64,000 nt of DNA, taken from Acanthosepion lycidas. Its lineage: Eukaryota; Mollusca; Cephalopoda; Sepiida; Sepiidae. The notes beneath the pieces are model-generated. The model was not told the origin of the DNA, did not search any database, and saw only the letters and a list, made by a program, of their open reading frames with translations. The position numbers and the translations under genes were made by a program. How positions within the stretch are numbered: position 1 is the stretch's first letter; every line of letters starts with the position of its first letter. Below are positions 42,190 through 52,559 of this stretch, in pieces. The stretch is taken from NCBI GenBank assembly GCA_963932145.1, contig OZ010574.1:61428166-61492165 (forward strand), written 5' to 3'.

Positions 42190-43720
42190 TCATATTTAAT
42201 TTTACACTTTATTCAATTCCAGACTTCGTCACTTCTTATCAGCTTGTGTATTTATGTACTACCCTTAATCCGACACGTGGATCTACATTCTGTCTACGAT
42301 GTATGAGAGACTGTCCAAAATCCTCACGCCGGCGGTTGTTTATACTACCCACATGTAACAGAAAAATTTCCCATGCTTGCACAACCGGGTGTAGGTTAGA
42401 TGTCAAGGGCTTCTCCATTTGGTGACCGGGTGTACCGTGTTCTTTGATGGTTTGCAATGTCTGTACATGCATCTGCATCATACTATACTGCTGATGTCAG
42501 CCTATGACCGGAAGTTCTTAACACCAAACCATGTGGCACTCGGTTCCGAAAGTTTGCATTTAATTATTTATTTTCTCTATTGGCTTTCAAAAAAAAAAAA
42601 AAAAAAAACTCCCACGCTTAGAGATCAGATAAAATCATCCAAAATCGAATTTACTTTTTAATCCAATAATGTGAGGACTTATTGTGCTACAGTTATTTCT
42701 TATTTTCTGTTTTTTTTTTTTTTTTTAATGTTTTTCTTATCGGGTTCTTGACTTGTATGTTTAGTTCGTAATTTCAAAGACTTTAATTTCGTTTCCTTTT
42801 TTTCTTCCTTCCTCTTTCTCTGTTAAATATTCTCCAACATAATCTTTTCTGTTTTAAATTAATTTTAAATGTATCATTCTTTTTAATTTATTAATTTGTT
42901 TATGAACGAAAAAAAAAATACCACTATCAAACATTAATTACAAAATGCTTTTATTCAATCCTGTAGAAAAGAATATTTCCCATCCGTTATCAATTGAATG
43001 ATTACATTTTTGTATTTATTTTTAAGCCAGTCTGCGCATCTGCGGAAAAACTAAAATTTGCTAATATTTAAAAAAAAATCGAAAAAAAAACCCAACTATA
43101 AATTTTCTATTAATGTTGTCGTTATTCTTTCTTCCTAATCGTTTCTGACGCCATTTCATTAAGTTATAGCGCCACCTGTTGCCAAACTCACGACACCTAC
43201 AATTCATAATGAAAAACGTCTGCTTGATGAAAAACTTTGCCCAATTGTAACATTTAAATTTCGATCACTGTTTTCATATGACAGGCGCGCCATCGACAAT
43301 GCGTTATAATTTAAAAGAAAGGAAATATTGACTGTTTATTTATATTGAATCTTTTGTCCTTTAATTAATGTAGCGTTAAAACAAAAATTATGATTTCCAG
43401 TAAACGAGAAAATGTCGGTTCATAAAATTCATGATTGCGAAGTTTGTATGAAATTGAACAGTAGCAACACTAAACACGCATGAACATGAATATAGGCGAG
43501 GACAGAAAAATAAACGCAGGCAATCATAAACAGATATATTAACAGAAATTGACCCGGGTTCGATTTTCATTATTAATCGAATTGTTAAAGAGGTGACTTC
43601 TTCATCATCCCATCGTGAGGCAAAATTAGAAACTGACTGGAAACCATACAACGGACTGACCCAAGCCTTGTGCGTTAAACTGAAACTGTTTGGAAGCCGT
43701 CAATGGTTCCGTTAGGATTA
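42190..43720. other. Intergenic, nothing recognised
   Basis: Contains homopolymer runs near 42590 and 42710. No supported gene; frames are short or low complexity. Confidence 0.35.
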
Positions 43721-43724
43721 AATC

Positions 43725-43890
43725 ACAAGTCATCGTCGCCGAGACTTTAAGTGTACTTGTCATGTTCAACTACTGATCACACTAGAAAACGCGCTCTCTT
43801 CTAGAAACTGTAATAGTTCAGTCTGCTTAGCATAGTTGCAGTATACATGACAAGTTGACTCAGTGGGTCTGAAACAAACACAAATGTACT

Positions 43891-43893
<3 letters not shown>
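43725..43893 (+). repeat. Family-J repeat copy
   Basis: CAAGTCATCGTCGCCGAGAC, CTAGAAACTGTAATAGT and TAGTTGCAGTATACATGAC correspond to ACAAGTCATCGTGACCGAGG, AAGAAACTGTAACGAAC and TAGTTGCAGTATAAACC at 47588-47700. Confidence 0.5.

Positions 43894-43894
<1 letters not shown>

Positions 43895-43954
<60 letters not shown>
43895..43954. repeat. (TA)n microsatellite, left of MITE dimer
   Basis: TA run ending at the TTAGG terminus of the MITE pair. Confidence 0.95.
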
Positions 43955-43958
<4 letters not shown>

Positions 43959-44118
43959 GTTGGTGCAAAAAAAATGTCGGTTTATGACGTATTTTTTAAC
44001 GTCAAAAACCGACATTATTTTTGCACCAACCTCAAAAATAATGACGTAATAATGTCGTTTTTTGACGTTAAAAAATACGTCAAAAACGACATTATTACGT
44101 CATTATTTTTGCACCAAG

Positions 44119-44122
<4 letters not shown>
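43955..44122. mobile_element. Fused dimer of palindromic MITEs, copy 5
   Basis: The first unit (43955-44031) runs TTAGGTTGGTGC to GCACCAACCT and is a short variant. The second (to 44122) lacks its outer TTAGGTTGGTGC and begins CAAAAATAATGACG, ending GCACCAAGCTAA. The pair sits inside a (TA)n array, where every position is a possible TA target, and the same array resumes at 44123. Confidence 0.85.

Positions 44123-44183
<61 letters not shown>
44123..44183. repeat. (TA)n microsatellite, right of MITE dimer
   Basis: Continuation of the TA array. Confidence 0.95.
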
Positions 44184-44191
<8 letters not shown>

Positions 44192-44520
44192 CCTAAAAAG
44201 CCAGTAAAACTTACATATGTTTTACCTAAACGGATCTTCAGGGTAAGCTGGCTAAAGAGGAAATGACGAAACATCATTTATTGATAAAGGGTATTATTTT
44301 TAGGATTTATTTTAGTTATTCCCGCTCCATTTAACGTATTGAGCACTCTACGCTTTAGTCTTACTACTCGCTTCTTTTTTTTTTTTCTTTGGTCGATTTG
44401 TTCGGATGTTTTTTGTTCTTTGTTTTTTTTTATTTCCTATTTTTTCCTCGACTATCGATTTGTTTTGACATATATACAAGTTGAGCTTTTTACAAAACGA
44501 ATATTACTATTAGCATAAAT
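44184..44520. other. Intergenic, unassigned
   Basis: Contains TTTTTAGGATTTATTT (44296) matching in reverse the AAATAAATCCTAAAAA just after the TA array (44183), an inverted pair about 110 bp apart. No gene seen. Confidence 0.35.
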
Positions 44521-44524
44521 TGAT

Positions 44525-44716
44525 AAAGGCACGTCAAGCTAAATGAAGGTTCCGTATAGGATACAGGTTCGAATCCTGTCGGAGGATGAATATTTTTCTG
44601 TGAAAATTTCTCGGACATTCAGGTCGGTAAATGTTGTTTAATACTGTTTATTATAAACAGAGCATTTACTTAAATATTTGTATGTATAAAAAGAGCGTAT
44701 AAACATAAAAATGTCT
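44525..44716 (+). repeat. SINE-L copy 2
   Basis: GGTTCGAATCCTGTCGGAGG (B box) with TTCTCGGACATTCAGGTCGG and TTTAATACTGTTTATTATAA match the copy at 15060-15240. The A-box half of the head is missing (starts at GCTAAATGAAGG). Confidence 0.6.
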
Positions 44717-44717
44717 T

Positions 44718-44751
<34 letters not shown>

Positions 44752-44756
44752 ATATA
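44717..44756. repeat. (TA)n microsatellite
   Basis: Interrupted TA run between SINE-L and the next element. Confidence 0.9.
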
Positions 44757-45020
44757 TTATAAATTAATTGATTTAAAATATGTTTTTTCGCTACACAGTT
44801 CTAACCATGTTTCAAAAATGGAAGCTAAAAGCCCCGAATTTAATTTTGTAATTAAAGACATTAGTTCCATTTCATTCTCAAGCGAATTTTGGAGTAATTT
44901 TTTTAAATTACTGGGTTTTAAATACACAGCTAAAATCATAAATCATAAAAGCTTCCATTTTTGAAACATGGTTACAACTGTGAAGCGAAAAACATATTTT
45001 AAATCAATTAATTTATAATA
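44757..45020. mobile_element. MITE-like element with ~68-bp terminal inverted repeats
   Basis: TATAAATTAATTGATTTAAA starts the element and its reverse complement ends it. The arms share TTCGCTACACAGTT/TTCGCTTCACAGTT and CATGTTTCAAAAATGGAAGC. The core is ~125 bp and non-coding. The arms resemble the outer part of the 37621-38329 palindrome, so both belong to one family. Confidence 0.7.
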
Positions 45021-45108
45021 TTAATGCTCTGTAAATTTACATTGAGCACTATTTTGTAAAAATCAAAATATCTATAAGAACACCGGATTATATACCTTAC
45101 TGTTCTTT

Positions 45109-45112
<4 letters not shown>

Positions 45113-45155
<43 letters not shown>

Positions 45156-45156
45156 C
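45113..45156. repeat. (TA)n microsatellite
   Basis: TA run. Confidence 0.9.
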
Positions 45157-45159
45157 TAG

Positions 45160-45660
45160 CTTAAAAGCCGTTCTATAGGGCGGCATTTAAGCTAGCTTCT
45201 GTAGAGGGCTCTTGGTTGAGCCTTCATCACAATAGGTAGGGAGGACTAGATGTGATAAACTACAGAATAACTGAAAATTGATCGCTGCACTTAAGTATTG
45301 CATTACTGTTTAAGCTTACCTTTTAAAAGTTCAACGATAATTCTTCAGCCGCTGGTTAATTGAAAAACAATTTGATGTATGTAGGTTCTTACTTTCCGCA
45401 CAAACAGTTATTATTATTTCGTGGGTGACTTTGATTGAATTACGCAATTACTTTCAATTATTCCCAAATTTCTTTCCAAGTTTTAAAAATTGTTATCGTA
45501 TAAAAAAATCTCGTCACAAAAAAATTACGTAAAAAATCCCAGAAAATAATCGTAGTAATGAAAACTTGTGAATCCAAAATTTTAGAATTGCAGGTCCGAA
45601 TCCGGCCCAGAATATTTTTAATTTGCTTACGGAGTCGGCCTGATTCCAAAATGGTATGAT
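45160..45660. other. Intergenic, nothing recognised
   Basis: AGCTTAAAAGCCG and GGCATTTAAGCTAGC near 45158-45195 form a small imperfect hairpin. No gene seen. Confidence 0.3.
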
Positions 45661-45664
45661 ATAT

Positions 45665-46170
45665 TGGTCTGGTTTGGTTTGTTTTGTTTTACGGCATATC
45701 ATCCTCAATAGGTTATTTGATGTCGACAAGATTTTTATTGCTGGTATTAGGTTGGTGCAAAAATAATGACGTAATAATGTCGTTTTTTTGACGTTAAAAA
45801 ATACGTCCAAAACGACATTATTACGTCATTATTTTTGCACCAACCTAATAATATATGTTTTCCCAAAAATTTATTGCTGGTGATATGTTGTTTTTTTTTA
45901 AATTACTGATAAATTTTTTCCAAAAAGAAGTATTGCTGTCATTAAAATCTATTTTTATACTTTTATAATGTTTTGACCCCTTCTGCGGTTTAACTATTTG
46001 CCCATAGCTGGGACCCAGAGAGGTGCTACCACCTCGGGTTAGGGTGGACCTGGGAACATCAGCAATTAAGAGGTGGTTTCACACTCATCAAAGGCCTTGC
46101 TGTCGTTTATCGTCTTACCCAGGACGCATGTTATGCTGGGTTACGGCCTCTAGGAGTAAAGTTGAAAAAA
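45665..46170 (+). repeat. Family-H copy split by a MITE
   Basis: ACGGCATATCATCCTCAATA with GGTTATTTGATG begins the copy; after the MITE it continues with TATTTTTATACTTTTATAAT, GCCCATAGCTGGGACCC, GTGCTACCACCTCGGG and CAGCAATTAAGAGGTGG. Same order as 54880-55460. Confidence 0.6.
45747..45848. mobile_element. Palindromic mariner-type MITE, copy 6, inside family H
   Basis: 102-bp inverted repeat with TA at 45745-45746 and 45849-45850. Confidence 0.95.
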
Positions 46171-46690
46171 TGTGGGATATATTGACATTCACATTTCTTA
46201 TATAAATCCATAATGCATTTTGGAATTATTCTGCGTCACTAGAAGCATAAACGACATAAAAATGGGTAATTCGCTCAACACTATGTAGTGGACACTTTTG
46301 ACGATGTAGCAGAAATAAATTTTGATTTTGTGTTAAACTTGAGTGTGCCGGATATGAAATTTAAAAATCGGGTTGAAATATTTTCAAACACGCTAAATTA
46401 CAATCTAATTAGTCCTACTAATTTATTAGATTATACAGACAACATATCACAAAATCAACATATTTTTATTCGATTAAAAAAAAAACAATTTACTATATAT
46501 CAATTAATTTAAAATAATTTCATCCAATTAAAAATATTAATTATGTCATTATTGAAAAAATTAAAATATTACTTCAAAAAGTCATTTTTCATTTTTTCCA
46601 ATAACATACATTCACAATTCAATATATTATTATAATTTTTAACATTTGGATTTCAATATGATTGCGTATATCATTGTTTTTTTTATGGTA
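46171..46690. other. Intergenic, AT-rich, nothing recognised
   Basis: A 74-codon plus frame (46288-46512) has mixed composition (DTFDDVAEINFDFVLNLSVP) but no recognised domain or flanking splice signals that I can defend. Confidence 0.3.
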
Positions 46691-46694
46691 GTGG

Positions 46695-46910
46695 CAGGGA
46701 AAATTGTCGTCGGAACGCCACTCGTACGTACGCAGGCGTTTATGTCAGAGAGTAACCCTCAAGGCGAGGGCAGAGTCTCGTCTCGGGAAACTGACTCCGT
46801 TTTTTACGTGGTCTATAGGGAATTTTTGCCCGAGCCTACGGGCTCGGATCCCCACTTTAAACTCGGCCTTGTGCCGCATCTTGCTGCGTGGGGCAGCGGG
46901 TAAATAATCA
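46695..46910 (+). repeat. GC-rich structured repeat, single copy
   Basis: One monomer related to 30500-30992 and 58950-59380: AGAGTCTCGTCTCGGGAAAC, CCCGAGCCTACGGGCTCGG and TTTAAACTCGGCCTTGTGCC. The 5' strand of hairpin 2 is damaged, while hairpin 3 is intact. It lies in strongly AT-rich surroundings, so its composition is foreign to its neighbours. Confidence 0.65.
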
Positions 46911-47059
46911 TACATAAACGCACATTCACGCATTACACAAGCAAACATTGAATACCGCGACCAATTGCGTACGTATATACGCAACGACACTAATTATGTT
47001 AGTTTTATCACTGTTTATACATTATTTTTATAGATACAAATATTTAAGTGAATGCCCTG

Positions 47060-47245
47060 TTTATAATAAACAATATTAACTACATTTACCAGCCCGAATG
47101 CCCTAGAAATTTTAAAGAAAATATATGTCGACCTTAATCTGTATCCTACATGGAACCGTCATATATATAGGTTACAGGTTCGATTCCAGAGGACACATAT
47201 TTTCTATGAAAATATATTAAATAATTGCCTAACTTAGTCCATTTC

Positions 47246-47246
<1 letters not shown>
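47060..47246. repeat. SINE-L fragments in inverted arrangement
   Basis: ATCTGTATCCTACATGGAAC is the reverse of the GTTCCGTATAGGATAC-like head, while GGTTACAGGTTCGATTCCAG (47169) is a forward B box. Two partial heads therefore face each other, as at 14769-15043. Confidence 0.4.

Positions 47247-47247
<1 letters not shown>

Positions 47248-47323
<76 letters not shown>
47248..47323. repeat. (TA)n microsatellite
   Basis: TA run of about 76 bp. Confidence 0.95.
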
Positions 47324-47325
<2 letters not shown>

Positions 47326-47590
47326 ATGAGATCGTTCGCTTTCTGACCATGAGACCCGGGTTCGTATCTCATCACGGTCAATTTGCCTGTCACCAATGTC
47401 GATGTTATCGGTCTGGTGGAAGTGATCCCAGCGTGTGTCACCTTTGGAAAGCGCCGGAAAACCATACCATGCGTTGACGCACGCTTTGTGAGTGAAATTG
47501 TGTTGACAGAACTCTTGGGGGCAGTCGGTGGTTGTGCTAACACGAAGACACGAAGTCTTCAAGGCCGGCACACTCGAACCCTCGGTCACA
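47324..47590 (+). repeat. SINE-S copy, head next to (TA)n
   Basis: AAGATGAGATCGTTCGCTTT, CTGACCATGAGACCCGGG and the B box GGGTTCGTATCTC are followed by a body (GTGTCACCTTTGGAAAGCGC). The head is less complete than that at 29802 on its A-box side but has the better B box. Confidence 0.5.
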
Positions 47591-47810
47591 AGTCATCGTG
47601 ACCGAGGGTTTGAGGGTGCTGGGTTTGTTCAGACTGTTGATCAGTCTAGATAACGCACTCTATCCAAGAAACTGTAACGAACATAGTTGCAGTATAAACC
47701 AGTGCTCTCTTGAACAAATAGAAATGTGCCTGGGCAGGCGTCTACAATGGGGATTGACGAGCGAGGATCTGCTGAACAGTTCATAGGCTGACCAAGATAT
47801 ACGTAAGATG
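47590..47810 (+). repeat. Family-J repeat copy
   Basis: Shares GTTGATCAGTCTAGATAACG, GTTGCAGTATAAACCAG and CAGGCGTCTACAATGGGG with the reverse-oriented copy at 38625-38820. AAACCCTCGGTCAC-like and GTGACCGAGGGTTT sequences at 47576-47612 form a perfect inverted repeat. Confidence 0.5.
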
Positions 47811-47959
47811 TACGTAAGATGTAAGTAGACATACACGTTGGTAGACTGAAAGACATGCTTGTATAGCCGAATGCAACGGGTGTTACCAAGTTTACCAGAA
47901 TACAATAGCGGGTCGAAACTAGATGTATGTTTTTTTGTTTTTTTTTAAGCATTACGCTG

Positions 47960-48535
47960 CAAGGCGGCAAGCCACTAGGATGCATGGGGTTGCAGAAGAT
48001 ATGGAGCAAGAGCAGATAGGAGTGATAGAAGAAAGAATGAGGAGATGGATAGTGGATAGATCAAGACAACTGGAGATATCGATTGACATTACATTTGAAT
48101 AGTTGGAGATTATAGCTCTCAGGAAAACAGTAATTGGGAAAGGGGTTCCACAGGCGAGAGGTGTGAGGTATGAAGCTATTGGAGTAAAAGAGACGGCTAC
48201 ATTTAAAAGTTTCTACAGTTAAACGGTGAGAGGGGAATGCCAGCCTCGTAGGGCGCTTGAATTCATGAAGTCTGGAAACCAGCGCAAGCAGCTCATCGGA
48301 GCAATTACCATGAAAGTATTTGTAAAAAAAAGACAGAGAGAGGCGACGGCGTGTCTGTGAGAGAGCAACTGCAGGGGAGATGCCAGATCAGGGCTAATTA
48401 TATTACATATCCGCCTCTGGATCTTGTCAAGAACTCCGAGGTAAACAGTAGGTGCACCAGACCATATATAGCAGCAATACTCCATGCAAGGGCAAATGGT
48501 TGATTTGTATATTTGAAGTATCGATTCCGGGACAG
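47960..48535 (-). mobile_element. LINE-A relic, copy 8
   Basis: Minus strand: MEYCCYIWSGAPTVYLGVLD, KIQRRICNIISPDLASPLQ, LSHRHAVASLCLF and a frameshifted YKYFHGNC part, then decayed NYNLQLFKCNVNRYLQL-like end near 48080. The 5' boundary is near 48530 beside a SINE-like segment. Confidence 0.6.
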
Positions 48536-48582
48536 GTAGACATATAAAAGCCTCTAATACGTATATGGTTTGGTGGGTAGGG

Positions 48583-48587
<5 letters not shown>

Positions 48588-48634
<47 letters not shown>
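48588..48634. repeat. (TA)n microsatellite
   Basis: TA run. Confidence 0.95.
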
Positions 48635-48636
<2 letters not shown>

Positions 48637-48981
48637 CCTGTTTTGTTCTATCACAGCTCATCAGTGTGGTTGGTATCCGATTGCTTCAAGCCGCTATCAA
48701 AACGCGACCGATCTGGCATCAGTCAGAGACTCTACCGGTAAGTTGTCGGCGCACGGCATAGAATGGGAATCTTTTAACGTGTTATATACGTGATGTATAT
48801 AAACACCAAACAACAGCCAGAGCTCTCAATTTATAACTGAAGAGCGATGTGCTATAAACAGGAGCAGCCACTGCTTTAAACATTCCCTTACCCCATAGTG
48901 CTCAATTGTCGACCGAGAGCAATTCATCCACATGTAGGCCTATTTCAATGTAACACAGTTCATTAGTGTGGCTCGTCAGCC

Positions 48982-48983
<2 letters not shown>
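48635..48983 (+). repeat. Family-K repeat copy
   Basis: GGTATCCGATTGCTTCAAGC with AAAACGCGACCGATCTGGCA (48670-48720) is repeated at 50328-50383. GCTCATCAGTGTGGTTGG and the TTCATTAGTGTGGCTCG at 48959 bracket the segment and could be its direct-repeated ends. Unclassified. Confidence 0.45.

Positions 48984-49042
<59 letters not shown>
48984..49042. repeat. (TA)n microsatellite
   Basis: TA run. Confidence 0.95.
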
Positions 49043-49046
<4 letters not shown>

Positions 49047-49333
49047 GAAACAAACTAACACACATACAGGCAGACAGACACTCTCTTGTGTCTGAACGTT
49101 GGATGTGATAATTTAATTTGATTGTATATATAATTTAATTTGATTTATAGCCCCCCTACTTATTCTCAGAGATTCCAACACCTTTTTCCTTACGTACCGT
49201 TTTGTTTTTCTTTCATTCTAACCTGAGGATTGCCAAACAGAGCAGACACTCTCGGTGAAACGCGTCGCTTATAAATTTTCCACTTTGTCTCATCATCTTC
49301 AATTTTTCTTCGGATAACATTAAACGTTCTACA

Positions 49334-49370
49334 AACGCACACACACACACACACACATACACACACACGC
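49334..49370. repeat. (CA)n microsatellite
   Basis: CA run with one interruption. Confidence 0.9.
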
Positions 49371-49454
49371 ATGTATATACTGAATTAAATGGCTAAATTG
49401 CCGCCATTTTATATTTTTAATTTCCCGCATGCACGTTCTTTGTTTTTGATTTTA

Positions 49455-50230
49455 TCGACTTCACAGTATTGTAAGATCAGTTGGGCACCGTCCGTGAGAA
49501 AAAGAGCACAATGAAGCAATTCACTCCGCCAGAAATTTGGAAAGGGCATGCTGTACAGCTTAGTATTTGCGCCGGAATCTTCAATATGAATATTTCAGAG
49601 TGTTTGGGTGTCATTCTGAAGACAGTGCAGAGTATTCAGAAAGAGTTGAATGAGTCTAATGGTGATTACGAATGTACGGCAGCTCGGAAAACTCACTCTG
49701 ATCGTTCTGATAAGAAACGAACTCCCGAATTTGTTGGTGAGGCCTACATCAAATGCTTTGAAGACGTAGTGCTGCTCTGGGTCAAGGTGGTGGCTGCTGG
49801 AAGACCCTATGTGTGGTAACAGGACTCTGCACCATGCCACACAATCAGGATAACTCAGTCATGGCTGGCAGACAATTTCTACGACAACATCATCCCTTAC
49901 ATCTAGCCACCTAAATCCCGAGACTGTAACATCTTTGATTATTATATGTGGGGGGCAGTTGAGCCAGAGACCAACCAAACTTCCTGTAGCACCAAAATTG
50001 AACTGAAGGCAAGGATTATGGTAGCATTCACGAACTTAATCAAGAAGACCGTTCAAAAGAGTTGCAGAATATTCCGAAGTCACCTGGAGGCCGTGGTTGA
50101 AGCCAACGGTGACTTTATTGAATAAATTAACCCTTTAGTATTTCAGGATATTTTTGTGTAATTTTGGTAAATATATCTGTTAAAATGAGATGTCAGTGTT
50201 ATTTTCATTTTTTCAGAATTTAGACGGCGA
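49455..50230 (+). pseudogene. Mariner-family transposase relic with central deletion
   Basis: MKQFTPPEIWKGHAVQLSIC, NMNISECLGVILKTVQSIQK form the N-terminal DNA-binding region; DKKRTPEFVGE follows, then directly AYIKCFEDVVLLWVKVVAAG, RPYVWQQDSAPCHT (second catalytic Asp region), WLADNFYDNIIPYI, PPKSRDCNIFDYYMWGAVEP and HLEAVVEANGDFIE. The region holding the first catalytic Asp (SDEK) is deleted, and one stop and one frame change occur near 49820-49900. The same family as the split relic at 10285-12209. Confidence 0.75.
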
Positions 50231-50253
50231 TTTATTCATCGACACCTATGTGT

Positions 50254-50262
50254 GTGTGTGTT

Positions 50263-50327
<65 letters not shown>
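50254..50327. repeat. (GT)n then (TA)n microsatellite
   Basis: TA run leading into family K at 50328. Confidence 0.95.
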
Positions 50328-50329
<2 letters not shown>

Positions 50330-50385
50330 TATCCGATTGCTTCAAGCCGCGATCAAAACGCGACCGATTTGGCATCAGTCATATA
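50328..50385 (+). repeat. Family-K repeat, short copy
   Basis: Matches 48670-48728 over about 55 bp and is delimited by TA runs on both sides. Confidence 0.5.
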
Positions 50386-50389
50386 TATA

Positions 50390-50935
50390 TATATAGTTAT
50401 TCCTTATTCCTTCGAGTTGAAGCTACAAAGACGTTTGCCTAATTCAGCGAATCATGGCAAAGTGAACATCATTTAACACAACCTCCCCAAATTTAGACAA
50501 GATATATTTAAAATTACTTCTTTTCTCGTGGTCTGTCTTTGAAGTGGAATACTGTTGATATAATTATTGTAGAAATATTTCATTGGAGTTTTAATTTCAC
50601 TTGTCCAGAAAAGTCTTTTCGTCCCTTTTACAAATTTAGGTGCACAAAGTACAGCTGTTGTTTGGCTACGTCGTTATGGAGTTGAAGAATCTGGCTTCCA
50701 CAAAAGTTCTCCTTTTATTTTCTGTTTTTTTTTTCCTCCAACTGCCCAGACATAAATAAATGCAAGGATAAAGAATTTTCCTTGGTCGTTTGAATAAGTT
50801 GCATCTGCGCAGACGCTTTGATACAAAGAGTATGAATATAAGGAGAAACTTTGTTGTCCGAAAGTTGTTCAATACATAAGCCCATACGCATGTATCTATT
50901 TATGTACTAGACAAATATAGGTCCGAATTCATGAA
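50390..50935. other. Intergenic, nothing recognised
   Basis: No supported feature. Confidence 0.35.
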
Positions 50936-50937
50936 CA

Positions 50938-50974
50938 TTGATAGACAGACAGATAGATAGATATAAACAGACAG

Positions 50975-51015
<41 letters not shown>

Positions 51016-51070
51016 TGAACAAAAAGAGATAGATAGAGATATACATAAATAGATAGATATGAAAAGACTG

Positions 51071-51123
<53 letters not shown>

Positions 51124-51134
51124 TGGGCAAAAAG

Positions 51135-51189
<55 letters not shown>

Positions 51190-51192
51190 AAT
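50938..51192 (+). repeat. (GATA)n array
   Basis: GATA blocks interrupted by TATGAACAAAAAGAGA, TATGAAAAGACTGAG and TATGGGCAAAAAGAG units, a higher-order arrangement like that at 33023-33515. Confidence 0.9.
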
Positions 51193-51270
51193 AGAAATAC
51201 GCGTTTTGTCAGGGAAGTGGTTTCTTGATATTATCGGGCTGAGAAAAAATTCCAAGCTAGCTGTTCGTTT

Positions 51271-51915
51271 AAATGGTTCTCAGAACCGGGATTAGGAGAG
51301 ATAGCAAAAAGACAAAATCTACGGAGGTCTACAAAGGACAGGAAATTGAGGAGAGCCATGATCTCACATAGTCCGAAGTGACACGGCACATACAAAAAGA
51401 AGGATCTTGTGTAAATGGTTGGTAGAACAGGGATTAGGAGAGATAGCAACAAGACAAAATCAACGGAGATCTACAAAGGACAGGAAATTGTGGAGAGCCA
51501 TGCTCGCCCACATTCCGAAGTCATACTGCACATAGAAGAAGAAGGCTCTTGTCTAAATGGTTGGTAGAACATAGATTAGTAGAGATAGCAACAAGACAAA
51601 ATCTACGGAGGTCTACAAAGGACAGGAAATTGTGGAGAGCCATGCTCGCCCACATTCCGAAGTCATACTGCACATAGAAGAAGAAGGCTCTTGTCTAAAT
51701 GGTTGGTAGAACATAGATTAGTAGAGATAGCAACAAGACAAAATCTACGGAGGTCTACAAAGGACAGGAAATTGTGGAGAGCCATGATCGCCCACATTCC
51801 GAAGTCATACTGCACATAGAAGAAGAAGGCTCTTGTGTAAATGGTTGGTAGAACATAGATTAGTAGAGATAGCAACAAGACAAAATCTACGGAGGTCTAC
51901 AAAGGACAAGAAATT
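51271..51915 (+). repeat. 142-bp tandem array derived from a LINE-B 3' end
   Basis: AAATGGTT starts at 51271, 51413, 51555, 51697 and 51839: four units of exactly 142 bp and a partial fifth. The unit translates to RWLVEHRLVEIATRQNLRRS, TKDRKLWRAMLAHIPKSYCT and then a lysine-rich run after the stop, i.e. the last ~45 codons plus 3' end of LINE-B. Units 3 and 4 are nearly identical, showing recent amplification or homogenisation. Confidence 0.9.
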
Positions 51916-52215
51916 TAAAATCAACACCATGCGAATTTCATAACGCTTAACGGTCAGTTAGTATTCTGCACCTGAAGATTGCCTATCCGCATGAAACTCC
52001 GAGTCGGGCTATCGACAAGGGATATTATGTATATTCATTAATATTTATTTAATAGCTCTGTTATATAACATTAGCACTGTTTTTATTTTTAACTATCTGA
52101 GAAAAAATATATATGTACGTGCAAATATATGTGCGTATACGCACGTTTTTATCATCCCCATATCTATCTGAGAGAGAGACCATATTGTGTATTACGTTCC
52201 ATCGATATAGTAAAG

Positions 52216-52217
<2 letters not shown>
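51916..52217. other. Intergenic with a Penelope-like motif
   Basis: At 51972-52005 CTGAAGATTGCC, CTATCCGCAT and GAAACTCCGAG resemble the CTGANGA ... GAAAC arrangement. No gene seen. Confidence 0.3.

Positions 52218-52256
<39 letters not shown>
52218..52256. repeat. (TA)n microsatellite
   Basis: TA run. Confidence 0.95.
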
Positions 52257-52259
<3 letters not shown>

Positions 52260-52289
52260 GAAATATAGTCTTAAAATGTGCTATATTTA

Positions 52290-52383
52290 TGGGATAAAGT
52301 GCTCAGTATCAGAGATAGAGCGTGTGAGGATTGCATCTAGCATGAAACAGACTGTCGCCTCTAAGTGTTGATTTCTATGTTCA

Positions 52384-52384
<1 letters not shown>
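52290..52384 (+). repeat. Short repeat shared with 55720-55782
   Basis: CATGAAACAGACTGTCGCCT with CTAAGTGTTGATTTCTATGT precedes a TA run here; CATGAAAGTCTGTCGCCTCT with GAGTGTTGACTTCAATGTCC precedes a TA run at 55783. A third version lies near 63603. Another repeat ending in (TA)n. Confidence 0.45.

Positions 52385-52443
<59 letters not shown>
52385..52443. repeat. (TA)n microsatellite
   Basis: TA run. Confidence 0.95.
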
Positions 52444-52444
<1 letters not shown>

Positions 52445-52559
52445 ATATGGATAAAGAGAGAGAAACAGACAGAGAGACAGATTGACAGACAGAGAAAAAA
52501 TTAATACAATTATCATTTCCTTTGATTTCTGGTATGCTCACATTTCTTTCCGGGTCCCG

